Positions 1-8,332 of a stretch of DNA of 19,154 bases are shown piece by piece (position 1 is the stretch's first letter; every line of letters starts with the position of its first letter). A program made the translations under genes and the position numbers. The notes below the pieces were generated by a model that saw only the letters and a list, made by a program, of their open reading frames with translations, had not been told where the DNA came from and searched no databases. Where the stretch lies: positions 1 through 19,154 of the forward strand of contig CAYNWK010000078.1 in NCBI GenBank assembly GCA_964400875.1, read 5' to 3'. The DNA comes from CAYNWK01 sp964400875. GTDB lineage: Bacteria > Chloroflexota > Anaerolineae > Anaerolineales > UBA4823.

Positions 1-134
1 TACCTGAGAGTGTACCCGATGACTGATCATTGTCTTATTTGTACGGTAGAGAAATTAATAACAGTATATAGAAAAAGCCGTTGACTGTCACTCCCCCTAT
101 GTCGAGTTATTGTACTGGTCAGCTGGGTAGTTTT

Positions 135-1577
135 TTAGCCTTTTCGCCGGGAGAAAGCCACCGCCAGGGCCAGGCCGCCTGCGGCCAATCCCAGGGGTAT
201 GAACCACAAGAGCGGGCTCCCGCCTCCGGAGGTGGGCGACTCGGCGGTGGCCGCCGGGGTGACCGTACCCGGCGTGGGCGTTACGCTGGGGGTGGGCATC
301 GGCGGCGCCAGCGTGGTTGTTGGGGTAGGAGTAACCGGGCCGGGTGTAGGGGATTCCGTGGCTGGCAGGGTTACCTGCAGCAGCAGCTTTTGCTCGGGAT
401 AGAGAATAGAAGCGCTGTTCAGCCCGTTCCAGGCCATCAGGTTGTTCAGCGAAACTTCGTATAGGCTGGCGATCCCCGATAGGGTCTGGCCGCTTTGGAC
501 GACGTGATAGTAGTTGCCGTCGCTGTCGGGGGTCAGCTTTTCGATCGGGGTCAGCGGGCGCGGCGTCGGGCTGGGGGTTATATCGCCGGGATAGATCAGC
601 AGTTTCTGATCTACCTGCAAGGGCCAGTCCAGCTGCAGGCCGTTCAGGTTGATGATCGTATCGACGCTGACCTTGTAGGCCTCGGCGATGGTATAGAGCG
701 TGTTGTAAGGCTGTACCACGTGGACGATCTTGCCGTCGCTGTTGGGCGTGCTGACGTGCACCATCCCGACCGGCGTGGGCGTGGCATAGCCTTCTGTGTT
801 CTTATCGGGTATGAACAGGCGCTGGCCGACCTGCAGCTTCACATCCCTGGAGATGTTGTTCCAGAACTCGATGTCTTTGATGGTCACTTTATAGGCCACG
901 GCGATCGACCAGAAGGACTGCCCGGCCTGGACCTCGTGGTAGATCTTCCCATCGGCATCCGGGGTGGCGATTTTGACCGGGACGATCAGTTGGGAGATGG
1001 GGCTGACCTCGCCGCCGTCCTCGCCGCCCCCCGGCTTACCCGGTCCGCCCGGAGCGGTGTAAGAACCGCAGGATTTTCCGGAGGAGTACGCGGCGATCAA
1101 GATGTAGTACGTCATGCCGTTCGCGGCTTTTGCCGTCCCTGCGCCGACGTTGCAGTAGGCTCCGTTTACCGCCGGGCGCATGTGGTCTGGGTCCGACCAG
1201 GCGACCATGATCTCATCTATGCCCATGTCGGGTCCCAAAGCGAAATTTTCTGTGGCCCACACCGTCCCGCCGCCGCCGTAACCGGCCGCCGCCACCCGCC
1301 CGCGCACATCGCCGATATGCCAGGACATCTGGTTGGCCGCCATGATCTCGGCCGTAGATTGGGCGACCGCCATGACGATCGGGTCCTCCACCAGCAGCGC
1401 ATGCCCGTAGGAGGCGCGCACCGAGTTCATCGCCAGGATCAGGTCGAAGGGAGTGACCTGGGAGGCCTGGGCCGATCGAGCCGCTGACCGGGCAGCCTGA
1501 ACTCCGGCTGGCGTGCAGAAGATACCGGCCAGCAGGGGTAAGATGAGCATCCAGCGGATAAAGTTTGGTCGTCTCAC
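135..1577 (-). CDS. Secreted CAP/SCP-domain protein with three LysM repeats and a C-terminal membrane anchor
   Basis: A 480-aa exported protein predicted to act at the cell envelope. Residues 1-28 form a signal peptide (basic MRRPNFIRW, then a hydrophobic core, with a likely cut after VQA). Residues ~40-165 match the CAP/SCP fold: an early DLILAMNSVRA helix, an AEIMAANQMSWH segment, and TENFALG and MVAWSDPDHM near the active-site cleft. Three LysM modules follow at ~210-258, ~272-322 and ~350-402, each opening with a (K/N)xxHxVQ strand. LysM binds N-acetylglucosamine polymers such as peptidoglycan. A Pro/Thr/Ser-rich linker (~405-452) leads to one transmembrane helix and a terminal RRKG, an arrangement that anchors a protein facing outward. 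The start is GTG, 7 bp after the stop of the upstream FAD gene, with only a weak Shine-Dalgarno, so translation is probably coupled. Whether the CAP domain is enzymatic or adhesive is unknown. No terminator is obvious downstream. Confidence 0.88.
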   Translation of the reverse strand: MRRPNFIRWMLILPLLAGIFCTPAGVQAARSAARSAQASQVTPFDLILAMNSVRASYGHALLVEDPIVMAVAQSTAEIMAANQMSWHIGDVRGRVAAAGYGGGGTVWATENFALGPDMGIDEIMVAWSDPDHMRPAVNGAYCNVGAGTAKAANGMTYYILIAAYSSGKSCGSYTAPGGPGKPGGGEDGGEVSPISQLIVPVKIATPDADGKIYHEVQAGQSFWSIAVAYKVTIKDIEFWNNISRDVKLQVGQRLFIPDKNTEGYATPTPVGMVHVSTPNSDGKIVHVVQPYNTLYTIAEAYKVSVDTIINLNGLQLDWPLQVDQKLLIYPGDITPSPTPRPLTPIEKLTPDSDGNYYHVVQSGQTLSGIASLYEVSLNNLMAWNGLNSASILYPEQKLLLQVTLPATESPTPGPVTPTPTTTLAPPMPTPSVTPTPGTVTPAATAESPTSGGGSPLLWFIPLGLAAGGLALAVAFSRRKG

Positions 1578-1584
1578 GCCGCCA

Positions 1585-3006
1585 TTATAACGGCTGATTG
1601 GTTTTTTCGGGATACTGTGCGGAAACGATATCTTTTATCTCGCCGGCAGCCGGATGCTGCCCTTCGGAGCCCAGGTTGCCCTTGATGACCCGCCAGATGA
1701 TTCGCGGATGCAAGATCTTGAACGGCGGGTCTACCATGTTGATCACCTTGAGGAACGCAGTGGACACCTGCGCGTCCCGGTGGGCGGCGCGATGCAGCTT
1801 TCCGATGTACCAGTTGAAGAAGCGCACCATCGGCGTGCGGTTGCCCTCGGTTTCGGGATAGCGCAGATCGTTGCCGACAGCCATCTGCCAGGATTGGTCG
1901 ATAATTTTGCTGGTTCGCTGGAAGAACGTTCGAGCAGGCTTTTCCTGCTCCTCAGCCAGCCACTCGTCCAGGGCGGCGGCCTCCAGCGCGGCTACCGTCA
2001 TCCCTTGCGCGTAAATTGGGTTGAAGCTGCACAGGGCGTCACCGAAAACCAGGTAGCCTTCCGGGAAGCGCTTTAGTTTTTCGTACCGGCGGCGCAGGCT
2101 GGCCGGGAACTTGTAGGCCACAGGTTCGCCTAACGGCTTGGCGTCCCGTATGGCGTGGTAAATATCGGGCGAAGCCAGGCTTTTGGCGAACTCGAGGAAA
2201 CCTGGTAGGTTGGTGGGCGCGTGATCGCCGTGGTAGCCGCCCAGGGTAAGCACCCAACGATCGCCGTCTTGTTCCAGCAGGACGCCGAGGCGTTTATTGG
2301 GTGGATCGGCAGCCACGGTCAGCCCGTGAAAGCCCGCTAAACGCTGTGGATCGCGTTGGAAATAGCAGCTGGTGTAGCCAACCCCGATGTTGACTTCATC
2401 TTCGGACGGCCGTTGGTAGCCAAGTTTTTCCAACCAGGCGGGGCTGCGCGAGCCCCGCCCGCCGGCGTCCACCACCAGATCGGCCGGCATGGATTGTTTT
2501 CCACCGCCGGACTGGCGGAGATCCAGGAGGACGCCGGTTACCCGTGTGCTGCCGGCCGTCGTCACCAACCCCAGAACGTTGCAGCCTTCGATTGCCCGCA
2601 CGTTGGGCAGCGCCAGGACGTGTTTGCGAACCGCCGCCTCGAGCGTCGGGCGGGAGACTCCCAACCCGGACACGCCGCTGACTCCGGGCTTGTGATAGCC
2701 GCCGTTGTTGAACCAGCGGATATTGGCGCTGACGTCGGCGATAGTTACTGCGCCCAGCCGGGATAATTCATCTGCCAGGCCGGGGAGGTACGATTCCATA
2801 ATATTCTGCCCCAGCGCCAACAAAACGTGCGTATGCCTGCCTTGCGGCACGCCTTTGCGGTTTTTACCCGGCGCAGGGAATGTGTCTCGCTCCAGAAGAG
2901 TAACCTGGTCGAAATGGTTGGCCAGCGCCCTGGCTGCCAGAAGCCCGCCGAGGCTCGCGCCAATAACGAGAGCTTTCTTACGGTTAAGGTTGTTTTCGTT
3001 TGACAT
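1585..3006 (-). CDS. FAD-dependent oxidoreductase, aromatic-hydroxylase/squalene-epoxidase-like
   Basis: A 473-aa cytosolic flavoprotein of the p-hydroxybenzoate-hydroxylase fold. The N-terminal Rossmann dinucleotide motif is VIGASLGGLLAARAL (G16-x3-G20-G21), with an acidic strand end at LLERDTFP. The DG-type motif is VVDAGGRGSRS (D180). The second FAD-contacting GD motif is VFGDALCSFNPIYAQGM (D323). Family members use NAD(P)H and oxygen to hydroxylate or epoxidise ring or isoprenoid substrates, and some instead reduce or oxidise isoprenoid chains. The substrate cannot be read from the sequence. The ATG start has a good AGGAG site (visible as ctcct on the plus strand just upstream). It lies 88 bp downstream of the PQ-loop gene and 7 bp upstream of the CAP/LysM gene, so the three are probably one operon. 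If the host is a strict anaerobe, a non-oxygenase role is possible. Confidence 0.87.
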   Translation of the reverse strand: MSNENNLNRKKALVIGASLGGLLAARALANHFDQVTLLERDTFPAPGKNRKGVPQGRHTHVLLALGQNIMESYLPGLADELSRLGAVTIADVSANIRWFNNGGYHKPGVSGVSGLGVSRPTLEAAVRKHVLALPNVRAIEGCNVLGLVTTAGSTRVTGVLLDLRQSGGGKQSMPADLVVDAGGRGSRSPAWLEKLGYQRPSEDEVNIGVGYTSCYFQRDPQRLAGFHGLTVAADPPNKRLGVLLEQDGDRWVLTLGGYHGDHAPTNLPGFLEFAKSLASPDIYHAIRDAKPLGEPVAYKFPASLRRRYEKLKRFPEGYLVFGDALCSFNPIYAQGMTVAALEAAALDEWLAEEQEKPARTFFQRTSKIIDQSWQMAVGNDLRYPETEGNRTPMVRFFNWYIGKLHRAAHRDAQVSTAFLKVINMVDPPFKILHPRIIWRVIKGNLGSEGQHPAAGEIKDIVSAQYPEKTNQPL

Positions 3007-3094
3007 CTTTTGCTCCTTTTGTGGTTAACGGTCCGCTTTACTTCCATACTGACGCCATGCATCATCATGAAAGCCCGCGCGAACCTGCGTTTTC

Positions 3095-3379
3095 TTAGGT
3101 AGCCTCGACTGTAAAGGGTCTTTCATAACGTAAATACCAAACCAGCATCAGTCCGGTGGTAACCAGGTAGAAGGAATGCAGCAGCCAGATTGGGCCAGCT
3201 GGAAGGCTGAACACATATATTGAGTGGACCAGGTTGCCAAGGTTGCTGAGCAAGATATTCATCAGGCTGTAGGAGCTTAGATCCTTGGTATGCACCGCTT
3301 TCAAAAGCATGGGCAGTGTGCTGGAAGCGAAGATGAAGGTAGAAATCACTCCAGCCATCACCGGCAGATTAATGTTCAT
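3095..3379 (-). CDS. Small PQ-loop / SemiSWEET-like membrane protein
   Basis: A 94-aa protein with three predicted transmembrane helices (~5-24, ~41-60, ~66-85), the size and topology of a single PQ-loop/MtN3 half (SemiSWEET, usually 85-95 aa). The signature region STLPMLLKAVHTKDLSSYS follows the family pattern of a Pro kink, a basic loop, K-[ST]-x2-[GS]-[FLY]-S, and the next helix. The usual PQ is PM here. SemiSWEETs work as homodimers and move small sugars across the inner membrane, but other short PQ-loop proteins have no known cargo, so transport is an inference. The ATG is preceded by AGGAGAGGGT. This is the first gene of the probable operon with the FAD oxidoreductase and CAP/LysM genes. 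The upstream gap holds the only plausible promoter for the three. Confidence 0.8.
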   Translation of the reverse strand: MNINLPVMAGVISTFIFASSTLPMLLKAVHTKDLSSYSLMNILLSNLGNLVHSIYVFSLPAGPIWLLHSFYLVTTGLMLVWYLRYERPFTVEAT

Positions 3380-3440
3380 CGTTGCACCCTCTCCTGCGTT
3401 TATCTAGTGACAAAAATTTATTCCGGGATCGGCGGAACGC

Positions 3441-3517
3441 CAAGCGCTTGCATTCATTCGAGATAGCCTGCATTCGTCCAGCATTCCACCACCTTCGTTG
3501 TGTATCGTGAGGATACA
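3441..3517. promoter_or_regulatory. Helically phased GCATTC repeats and an inverted repeat upstream of the PQ-loop operon
   Basis: This lies in the 222-bp gap between the LAL regulator stop and the PQ-loop start. GCATTC occurs three times on the plus strand, starting at 3450, 3470 and 3481, that is 20 and 11 bp apart (about two and one helical turns). The palindrome CAAGCGCTTG (3441-3450) abuts the first copy. A perfect 6-bp inverted repeat, TGTATC-GTGAG-GATACA, lies at 3501-3517. LAL/MalT proteins are known to bind short directly repeated boxes, and the LAL gene is next door, so this could be its operator. That link is inference. No convincing -35/-10 pair was identified here. Confidence 0.35.
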
Positions 3518-3601
3518 AAAACAGGCGCGTCAGGTCATGCCCCTAATGGGTTATTCAGTTGGGGTATTTGGGATTGGGTGGGTAAAGAGAGGTGAGCGGG
3601 T

Positions 3602-6265
3602 TTACTGGAGCAGGTTCAGCTCTCTGGCTTTGGCGACGGCCTCAGTTCGGTTGCCGACCCCCAGTTTCCCGTAGATATTGCCGGCGTGTTTTTTGACCGT
3701 TTCGGGCGAGATGACCAGTTCGGCGGCGATCTCGCGGTTGGTCAGACCGGCGGCGATCAGTTCCAGAACATCCTCTTCCCGCTCAGTAAGCGGTTCGGGC
3801 AGCGCCTGGGCTGCAGGCGAAAGGCCGTCGGCGCCAAAAGCATCGAGCAGGGCTTTCACGTATGCCGGCATGACCCCTCGAGAATGGGCTTCTTGCAGCA
3901 GCCGGCCCAGCTCCAGTCCGAGATCGATGAAAAGACGGCAGTACGCTTCCGGTTCCGCCAGACGCAGGGCCTGTTCAAGCGCGATCAGCGCATCCGCTCG
4001 TTCGCCGCGTTTCCAGTGCAAGATCGCTTTGAGCGCCAGGGCTTCGATGGTGACGCCTAAACGGCCCTCCGCCTGGGAGGAGTCCAGCAGTCCGTCGAGC
4101 TGCCTGCGTCCGGCTTCGAAAGCGGGACTGCCGCCCTGGGCGATCAGCACTCGAGAAAGGGTCAGCCGATCCGTGAGGGTCCCGGGCGAGGCCTCCGGCG
4201 TATCCTCCTGGAGCTGCTGATCAGCCCAATCGACGGCTGCCCGCAGCCGGTCATCCGCCAGCCAGAGCTCGACCTGCAGGCGTTGGAAGCTGCTGCGCCA
4301 CTCGGAGAAGGAGGCATTATCCACCAGCGGACGCGCCTTCTCAAGGAATTCTGCCACCGTTTCGGCCTCTCCTTGAGCCAGCTTCAGGCGGGCGGTAAGC
4401 AGGTAGCCGGCGATCAGGGCGCGCATGTCGCCGCCCAGCTCGGCGCGCTCCAGCCCGCGCGCCAGGAGGTCGCTGACTTCCTGCAGCTCGTTCCACTCGT
4501 ACTGGATTTCTGCGATGCGGATGTAGACCCATCCAATGAGCGGAAGGGGGAACTGGCCCCAGGTATTGCGGTTTTCGATGACGGCGAGGGCTTTGCGCCA
4601 GTAGGCATCAGCCTTGCGCAGGCGGCCCTGGCGCAGCTCGAGATCGGCGAGGGCGCCGTATACGTGCACCGAACGAAGCTGGTACGTCGGATCGTTGACC
4701 AGTTCCAGCACGGTAAGGTAATGTTCACGCGCCTCCTGCCAGCGTCCTACATGGCTGTAGGTATCCCCGAGCGCATGGTGGATGTTGGCCTGATAATGGT
4801 GGTCCGACTCCGGTAAACCCTCCAGGGCCCGGGCAGCATATGGCTCGGCTCGGTCCAGGTTGTTTTGGAAACAGGCGATCTGGCAGCGCATCGAGCTCAC
4901 ACGGGCGAGTTGCCAGCGCTTATCCTCCCGTTCTTCCTGCTCCAGATGCTGCTCGACTTCATCGATGTAGCGAATACAGGCCTCGACTGCCCCGTTATGA
5001 GCCAGCCATCCGGCCTGGGTCAGGCCGATTACGGGATAGCGGAAATGCCAGGCCTCCGGGAGCGCGTCCAGCCAGCGTTTGAGCAGCTTCAGCTGCCCGG
5101 AATGCAGCATTTGCTCGAAGTACCGTTCGCCGATCTCCCCGATCAGGTCGCCATCGCCTCCGGCGAGCGCGTGGTTGAAGGCCGGTTCGCGCAGATCGTG
5201 GGCCAGGTGCCAGCGAGCGGCGCGTCGGTGCAGATCGGGCAGCTCATCCGGATGTTCCCGTTTCAGGGCTTCGCGGAGGAAGTCTGCGAACAAGCTGTGA
5301 TACCGGAACCAGGTTCGTTCCTCGTCAAGAGGGATGAGGAAGAGGCCTTCGTTTTCCAGGTTTTCCAGCATTGCCTGGACCCCGCTCTGCCCGGTGACGG
5401 CTTCACACAACGAGGCGCGCAGGCGGTCCAGGATGCTGGTGCGCAGCAGGAATTGGTGCAGATCGTCCGGCAGATTTGCCAGCACTTCATCACTCAAATA
5501 ATCGGCGATGTAGCGCTGGCGCCCGCTGACGGCGAGCGTCTCGGCCGGTTGACCGCGCTTTTGCGCGGCCAGCGCCGCCAACTTCAAACCGGCGACCCAG
5601 CCTTCCAGCCGGGTTTGCAAAGGCTCGATCTCTTCATCAGCCAGGGCGAGATGCATCTTCGCATTTAAGAACTCTTGGGACTCTTCGAGGGAGAAGCACA
5701 GGTCGCCGGCGAGCAGTTCCGACATTTCCCCACGCGCGCGCAGGCGGGCCAGGGGGAGCGGCGGCTCCCCGCGTTCGGCCAGGACGAAATGGAGCTTGGG
5801 CGGCAGGTTGTCGAGCAGGAATGCCATCGCCTGGTGGATCGACTGGTCCTCGATTAAATGGTAGTCGTCGAGGACGAACACGGTGTGTTCGGAGAGTTCA
5901 TCGGCAAAATTAATCAGCGCGGCCAGCACGGCTTCGCTATCCGGCGACCTTGCGCTGAGCATCAACCCCGCAGGGCTTTCGACCACCGCCGGTGACACGA
6001 CTTCCCATGCTCCCAGCAGGTAGCGCAAGAAGCGTTCCAGCTCGTTATCCTCCTCGCCGATCGACAGCCAGGCTACGGGCAATTCGCTGCATTGCGCCCA
6101 ACCGGCGAGCAGCGTAGTTTTGCCGTAACCAGCCGGCGCAGAGACGAGCACCAGCCGGCGGCGTATAATTTCTTGATCAAGGGTAGAGAGCAGGCGGCGG
6201 CGGAGAACTTGCTCGCGTGGCAGCACAGGGATACGCAACTTGCTCTTGATCAGGCTCGTATCCAC
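3602..6265 (-). CDS. MalT-like LuxR-family ATP-dependent regulator (LAL / STAND)
   Basis: An 887-aa cytosolic transcription activator with the MalT layout and size (MalT is ~900 aa). The N-terminus MDTSLIKSKLRIP is the usual opening. The Walker A is APAGYGKTT (residues 43-51, K49/T50) and the Walker B is VFVLDDYH (D133/D134), followed by an NB-ARC-like region to about 330. Residues ~340-800 are alpha-helical TPR-like repeats that in MalT bind the inducer. Residues 826-887 are a LuxR/GerE HTH with LTEREEDVLELIAAGLTNRE and an SPETVKKH recognition helix. Such proteins oligomerise on ATP plus ligand and activate promoters with repeated boxes. The start is GTG. A nearby upstream ATG is closed by a stop after two codons. 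The gene has its own promoter (6317-6322) and no partner gene in the same transcript. Its inducer is unknown; the neighbouring PQ-loop operon is the most obvious target candidate. Confidence 0.92.
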   Translation of the reverse strand: MDTSLIKSKLRIPVLPREQVLRRRLLSTLDQEIIRRRLVLVSAPAGYGKTTLLAGWAQCSELPVAWLSIGEEDNELERFLRYLLGAWEVVSPAVVESPAGLMLSARSPDSEAVLAALINFADELSEHTVFVLDDYHLIEDQSIHQAMAFLLDNLPPKLHFVLAERGEPPLPLARLRARGEMSELLAGDLCFSLEESQEFLNAKMHLALADEEIEPLQTRLEGWVAGLKLAALAAQKRGQPAETLAVSGRQRYIADYLSDEVLANLPDDLHQFLLRTSILDRLRASLCEAVTGQSGVQAMLENLENEGLFLIPLDEERTWFRYHSLFADFLREALKREHPDELPDLHRRAARWHLAHDLREPAFNHALAGGDGDLIGEIGERYFEQMLHSGQLKLLKRWLDALPEAWHFRYPVIGLTQAGWLAHNGAVEACIRYIDEVEQHLEQEEREDKRWQLARVSSMRCQIACFQNNLDRAEPYAARALEGLPESDHHYQANIHHALGDTYSHVGRWQEAREHYLTVLELVNDPTYQLRSVHVYGALADLELRQGRLRKADAYWRKALAVIENRNTWGQFPLPLIGWVYIRIAEIQYEWNELQEVSDLLARGLERAELGGDMRALIAGYLLTARLKLAQGEAETVAEFLEKARPLVDNASFSEWRSSFQRLQVELWLADDRLRAAVDWADQQLQEDTPEASPGTLTDRLTLSRVLIAQGGSPAFEAGRRQLDGLLDSSQAEGRLGVTIEALALKAILHWKRGERADALIALEQALRLAEPEAYCRLFIDLGLELGRLLQEAHSRGVMPAYVKALLDAFGADGLSPAAQALPEPLTEREEDVLELIAAGLTNREIAAELVISPETVKKHAGNIYGKLGVGNRTEAVAKARELNLLQ

Positions 6266-6316
6266 GTTGATTACTTCATCCAGTTTGCTTGGTTCGCTTG
6301 GTGTACAGGATGAGAG

Positions 6317-6345
6317 ATTATAACATAACGGAATTTAGCGTCTGG
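6317..6345 (-). promoter_or_regulatory. Extended -10 promoter of the LAL regulator gene
   Basis: On the minus strand the sequence reads TGTTATAAT, a perfect TATAAT (plus positions 6317-6322) with a TGn extension. The -35 region about 17 bp upstream (CCAGAC) is poor, as is usual for extended -10 promoters. Transcription would start near 6310 and give a leader of about 45 nt before the GTG at 6265. Confidence 0.6.
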
Positions 6346-6349
6346 AAGA

Positions 6350-6394
6350 TAAAAAGCGGGTGTGTGGACGACGAAGCCCGTCCACACACCCGCT
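6350..6394 (-). terminator. Rho-independent terminator after the 191-aa membrane-anchored protein
   Basis: A perfect 16-bp stem (arms 6355-6370 and 6379-6394, 8-nt loop) lies 5 bp after the stop codon at 6400. On the minus strand the stem is followed by TTTTTATC, which makes it a textbook intrinsic terminator. It insulates the LAL gene from its upstream neighbour. Confidence 0.9.
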
Positions 6395-6399
6395 CACTT

Positions 6400-6975
6400 T
6401 CAGCGGATCGAGGCGATGAACTCATCTACCCTGGCCTGGTCCCAGGTTGCCTCCGGTCCGGAGATCACCACGACTGCCGGCCCGTGCACCCCTTCGAACA
6501 GACCGCTCACCTGGCGGTAAACGTCACCGTCTTGGTTGATCCCTTCACTGATAACCAAATCGACCTCCTGCCCGCGGATCTCTCCTGAGACGGTTTCCAC
6601 GGTGTGTAAATCGATGATGGATTCGCTGGCGGAACCGGCGGATTTTTGGATCCAGCCTTCGATTGCATCCAACTTCACGCCGGTTGAGGCGTCTGCCTGG
6701 GCCAGGTAGATATGGCTGTGCCCGTCGTCCCCGGTGTAGCCAACCAGGCTGTAGCCGCCCAGCTGCAGGGTGAACTTATCCCCGAAACCGGAGGGCAGGG
6801 CGTAATCGGCGATCTCTTCGGGGGCGTGTTCTTCAAATTTCACTTCAACCGGAGAGGCTTGTACAACCGTTTCGACGGTCGATTGGAAGAGCAGCAGGCC
6901 GCTGATCCCCAGGATCAGGCAGACGAGCGTTATCCCTGCAATCAAGCCCAAGATGATTTTGATCGTCCTGTTCAT
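6400..6975 (-). CDS. Membrane-anchored hypothetical protein with one N-terminal helix
   Basis: I do not recognise a named family. The preferred start is the ATG at 6975 (191 aa), because AAGGAG lies about 7 nt upstream; an in-frame ATG nine codons earlier lacks such a site. The N-terminus MNRTIKIILGLIAGIT, continuing to about residue 30, is one uncleaved transmembrane helix or signal anchor. The remaining ~160 residues are soluble, mildly acidic and rich in beta-forming stretches (for example FTLQLGGYSLVGYTGDDGHS and QEVDLVISEG), and are predicted outside the membrane. The end, ATWDQARVDEFIASIR, resembles a closing helix. There are no cysteines in the exposed domain and no catalytic motif is visible. 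It is a single-gene unit: the CPBP gene ends 178 bp upstream and a strong terminator follows directly. Confidence 0.75.
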   Translation of the reverse strand: MNRTIKIILGLIAGITLVCLILGISGLLLFQSTVETVVQASPVEVKFEEHAPEEIADYALPSGFGDKFTLQLGGYSLVGYTGDDGHSHIYLAQADASTGVKLDAIEGWIQKSAGSASESIIDLHTVETVSGEIRGQEVDLVISEGINQDGDVYRQVSGLFEGVHGPAVVVISGPEATWDQARVDEFIASIR

Positions 6976-7130
6976 GGTTTTTTCTCCTTTTTCTTCCCTC
7001 AAATGCGTAAGTCCAAACTTTCAGGATGTGGCGCTGGCGTTTTCTGCCCGGCGTCCGGGAAGCAGCCGGGGCAGGAACATGCCGGTCTTGCGGCGGTATT
7101 CCGTTTAGTTGAAGTAGCCGTTACATCGTT

Positions 7131-7314
7131 CGCCAGGGTAGTATCGATCTTGGTCAATTGGCTGGTTCTTGGCTTGGTTTGTGGCGCGACATGGATAAGA
7201 CTGGTTCGTTAGTGGTCAGTGTAAACCTCTCCCGCCGATACATCTTATCTTTGACGACCACCAAGACGACGACAACCAGCCATAGCGCCAGCAAACCCAG
7301 ATCCGAGGTCGGCA
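7131..7314. repeat. Direct repeat, intact copy: 3' end of the CPBP gene and its downstream flank
   Basis: This stretch is repeated, diverged, at about 8311-8491 in the same orientation. The similarity covers the last ~49 codons of the CPBP gene and continues past the stop into the non-coding flank (gccagggtagtatcgatctt here, gccgggtaggatcgatcct there). It therefore reflects duplication of a DNA segment, not only convergent protein sequence. The stop codons align exactly (7154-7156 and 8333-8335). Confidence 0.75.
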
Positions 7315-8233
7315 GGAAGTTGACCATCACGTTGAAGCAGGTGTGCAGGAAAACCATCAGGAGCAGGTTGCCGCCGGAGCGGTTATAGAACCAGGCCAGG
7401 AAAATCGACAAAAAGATCCGGTAAATTGCGCCGCCGATCATCCCGCTGACCAAATCACCGGGATAGAATCCGTTCAGGTAGAGCGGAAGATGCCACAAAG
7501 ACCAGAAAACCGAGACGAGCAGCGCGGCCACCAGTGGGCTGAAGCGTTGTTGCAGTTCGGGCTGCATAAAACCGCGCCAGCCGGGCTCTTCGAGGCCACC
7601 CATCGCCAGCACTGTCAGTCCGAAGGTCAGCGCATATAAAGGCAGTACCTCCAGCACAGGGTTTCCCCACAAGCTGGGATATTCCACACCCATCCCGAAG
7701 AGCGAGGCCAGTCCCCAGGCAGCCAGGATCATCACCGGGAAAAATACCAGCCCGAAGACTGTCCAAACGGGCGGCATCCGCCTGGGCAGCAGGGAGGCCA
7801 TCCGAGTGCGGATTGCCCGGTTATTCGATACGGCGCTCGAGATCACCCAGCCGCCCACCAGGCTGGCTGCCAGCGCTGTTGCCACGATGGGCGCGCTGAG
7901 GGTCAAGTCTTGCGCCAGGGTTTCGTAGTTGGGGATATTTCCAGCCAGGTAGCGCAAAGCCAACACGCCGAAGATCAGCGCGGCAGCGATTGCCAGCGTC
8001 ACTAGCTTTTTGGGGGAAAAGTCGAGTTTCATCCTACTCCGCAGTCCCAGCGTCGCGATCCCTGCCAACGCAGGGCCGTAGCCGCCGATCACCACCATCG
8101 GGATTACGATCAGGTCGCCGAGCTGGCGCAATGGGATGGCAGCCAGCCAGAACAGCCAGGTCCAGGTGAAATTGATCAGGAGAAAAGCAATGACCGGGTG
8201 TTTTTGGACGAATGTCCAACGTGGCGTTTTCAT
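7154..8233 (-). CDS. CPBP-family intramembrane metalloprotease
   Basis: A 359-aa polytopic inner-membrane protein with about eight hydrophobic segments. The CPBP (CAAX protease and bacteriocin-processing, PF02517) motifs are all present: EExxxR as E215-E216-PGW-R220, the WSLWH segment ending at H248, and HTCFN (H297, N301). These residues form the metal-binding and catalytic site in the Rce1-like family. Members cleave prenylated proteins in eukaryotes; bacterial members process or give immunity to peptides, or have unknown substrates. The ATG start is preceded by AAGGAAGG. The C-terminal tail after the last helix (KDKMYRRERF to the end) is cytosolic and basic. A degenerate copy of this tail lies ~100 bp upstream of the gene, which shows that a tandem paralogue once existed. 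The ~180-bp gap downstream shows no clear terminator. Confidence 0.88.
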   Translation of the reverse strand: MKTPRWTFVQKHPVIAFLLINFTWTWLFWLAAIPLRQLGDLIVIPMVVIGGYGPALAGIATLGLRSRMKLDFSPKKLVTLAIAAALIFGVLALRYLAGNIPNYETLAQDLTLSAPIVATALAASLVGGWVISSAVSNNRAIRTRMASLLPRRMPPVWTVFGLVFFPVMILAAWGLASLFGMGVEYPSLWGNPVLEVLPLYALTFGLTVLAMGGLEEPGWRGFMQPELQQRFSPLVAALLVSVFWSLWHLPLYLNGFYPGDLVSGMIGGAIYRIFLSIFLAWFYNRSGGNLLLMVFLHTCFNVMVNFLPTSDLGLLALWLVVVVLVVVKDKMYRRERFTLTTNEPVLSMSRHKPSQEPAN

Positions 8234-8332
8234 ATGATTGCCTTCCTTTATTGAAGTATCTATCGATTACTTGGTTAGTGTAATGAAGCAAGGGGTTTAA
8301 TGCATCCGCTTGCCGGGTAGGATCGATCCTGG

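Noticed and set aside
495..1487. A 330-codon plus-strand open frame opposite the CAP/LysM gene
   Set aside because: It is antisense to a clear multi-domain gene, has no recognisable domain or signal, and long antisense frames are expected at this GC content.
4865..5668. A 267-codon plus-strand open frame opposite the LAL regulator
   Set aside because: Shadow of a well-supported gene; low-complexity, Gln/Gly-rich translation with no family features.
7048..7073. A cccggc/gccggg hairpin as terminator of the CPBP gene
   Set aside because: Only 6 bp of stem, a 12-nt loop and no T-run on the minus strand.
7021..7090. A short minus-strand frame (TEYRRKTGMFLPRLLPGRR) in the gap after the CPBP gene
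   Set aside because: Only ~27 codons, with no start signal and no clear relative; could be a relic but nothing supports it.
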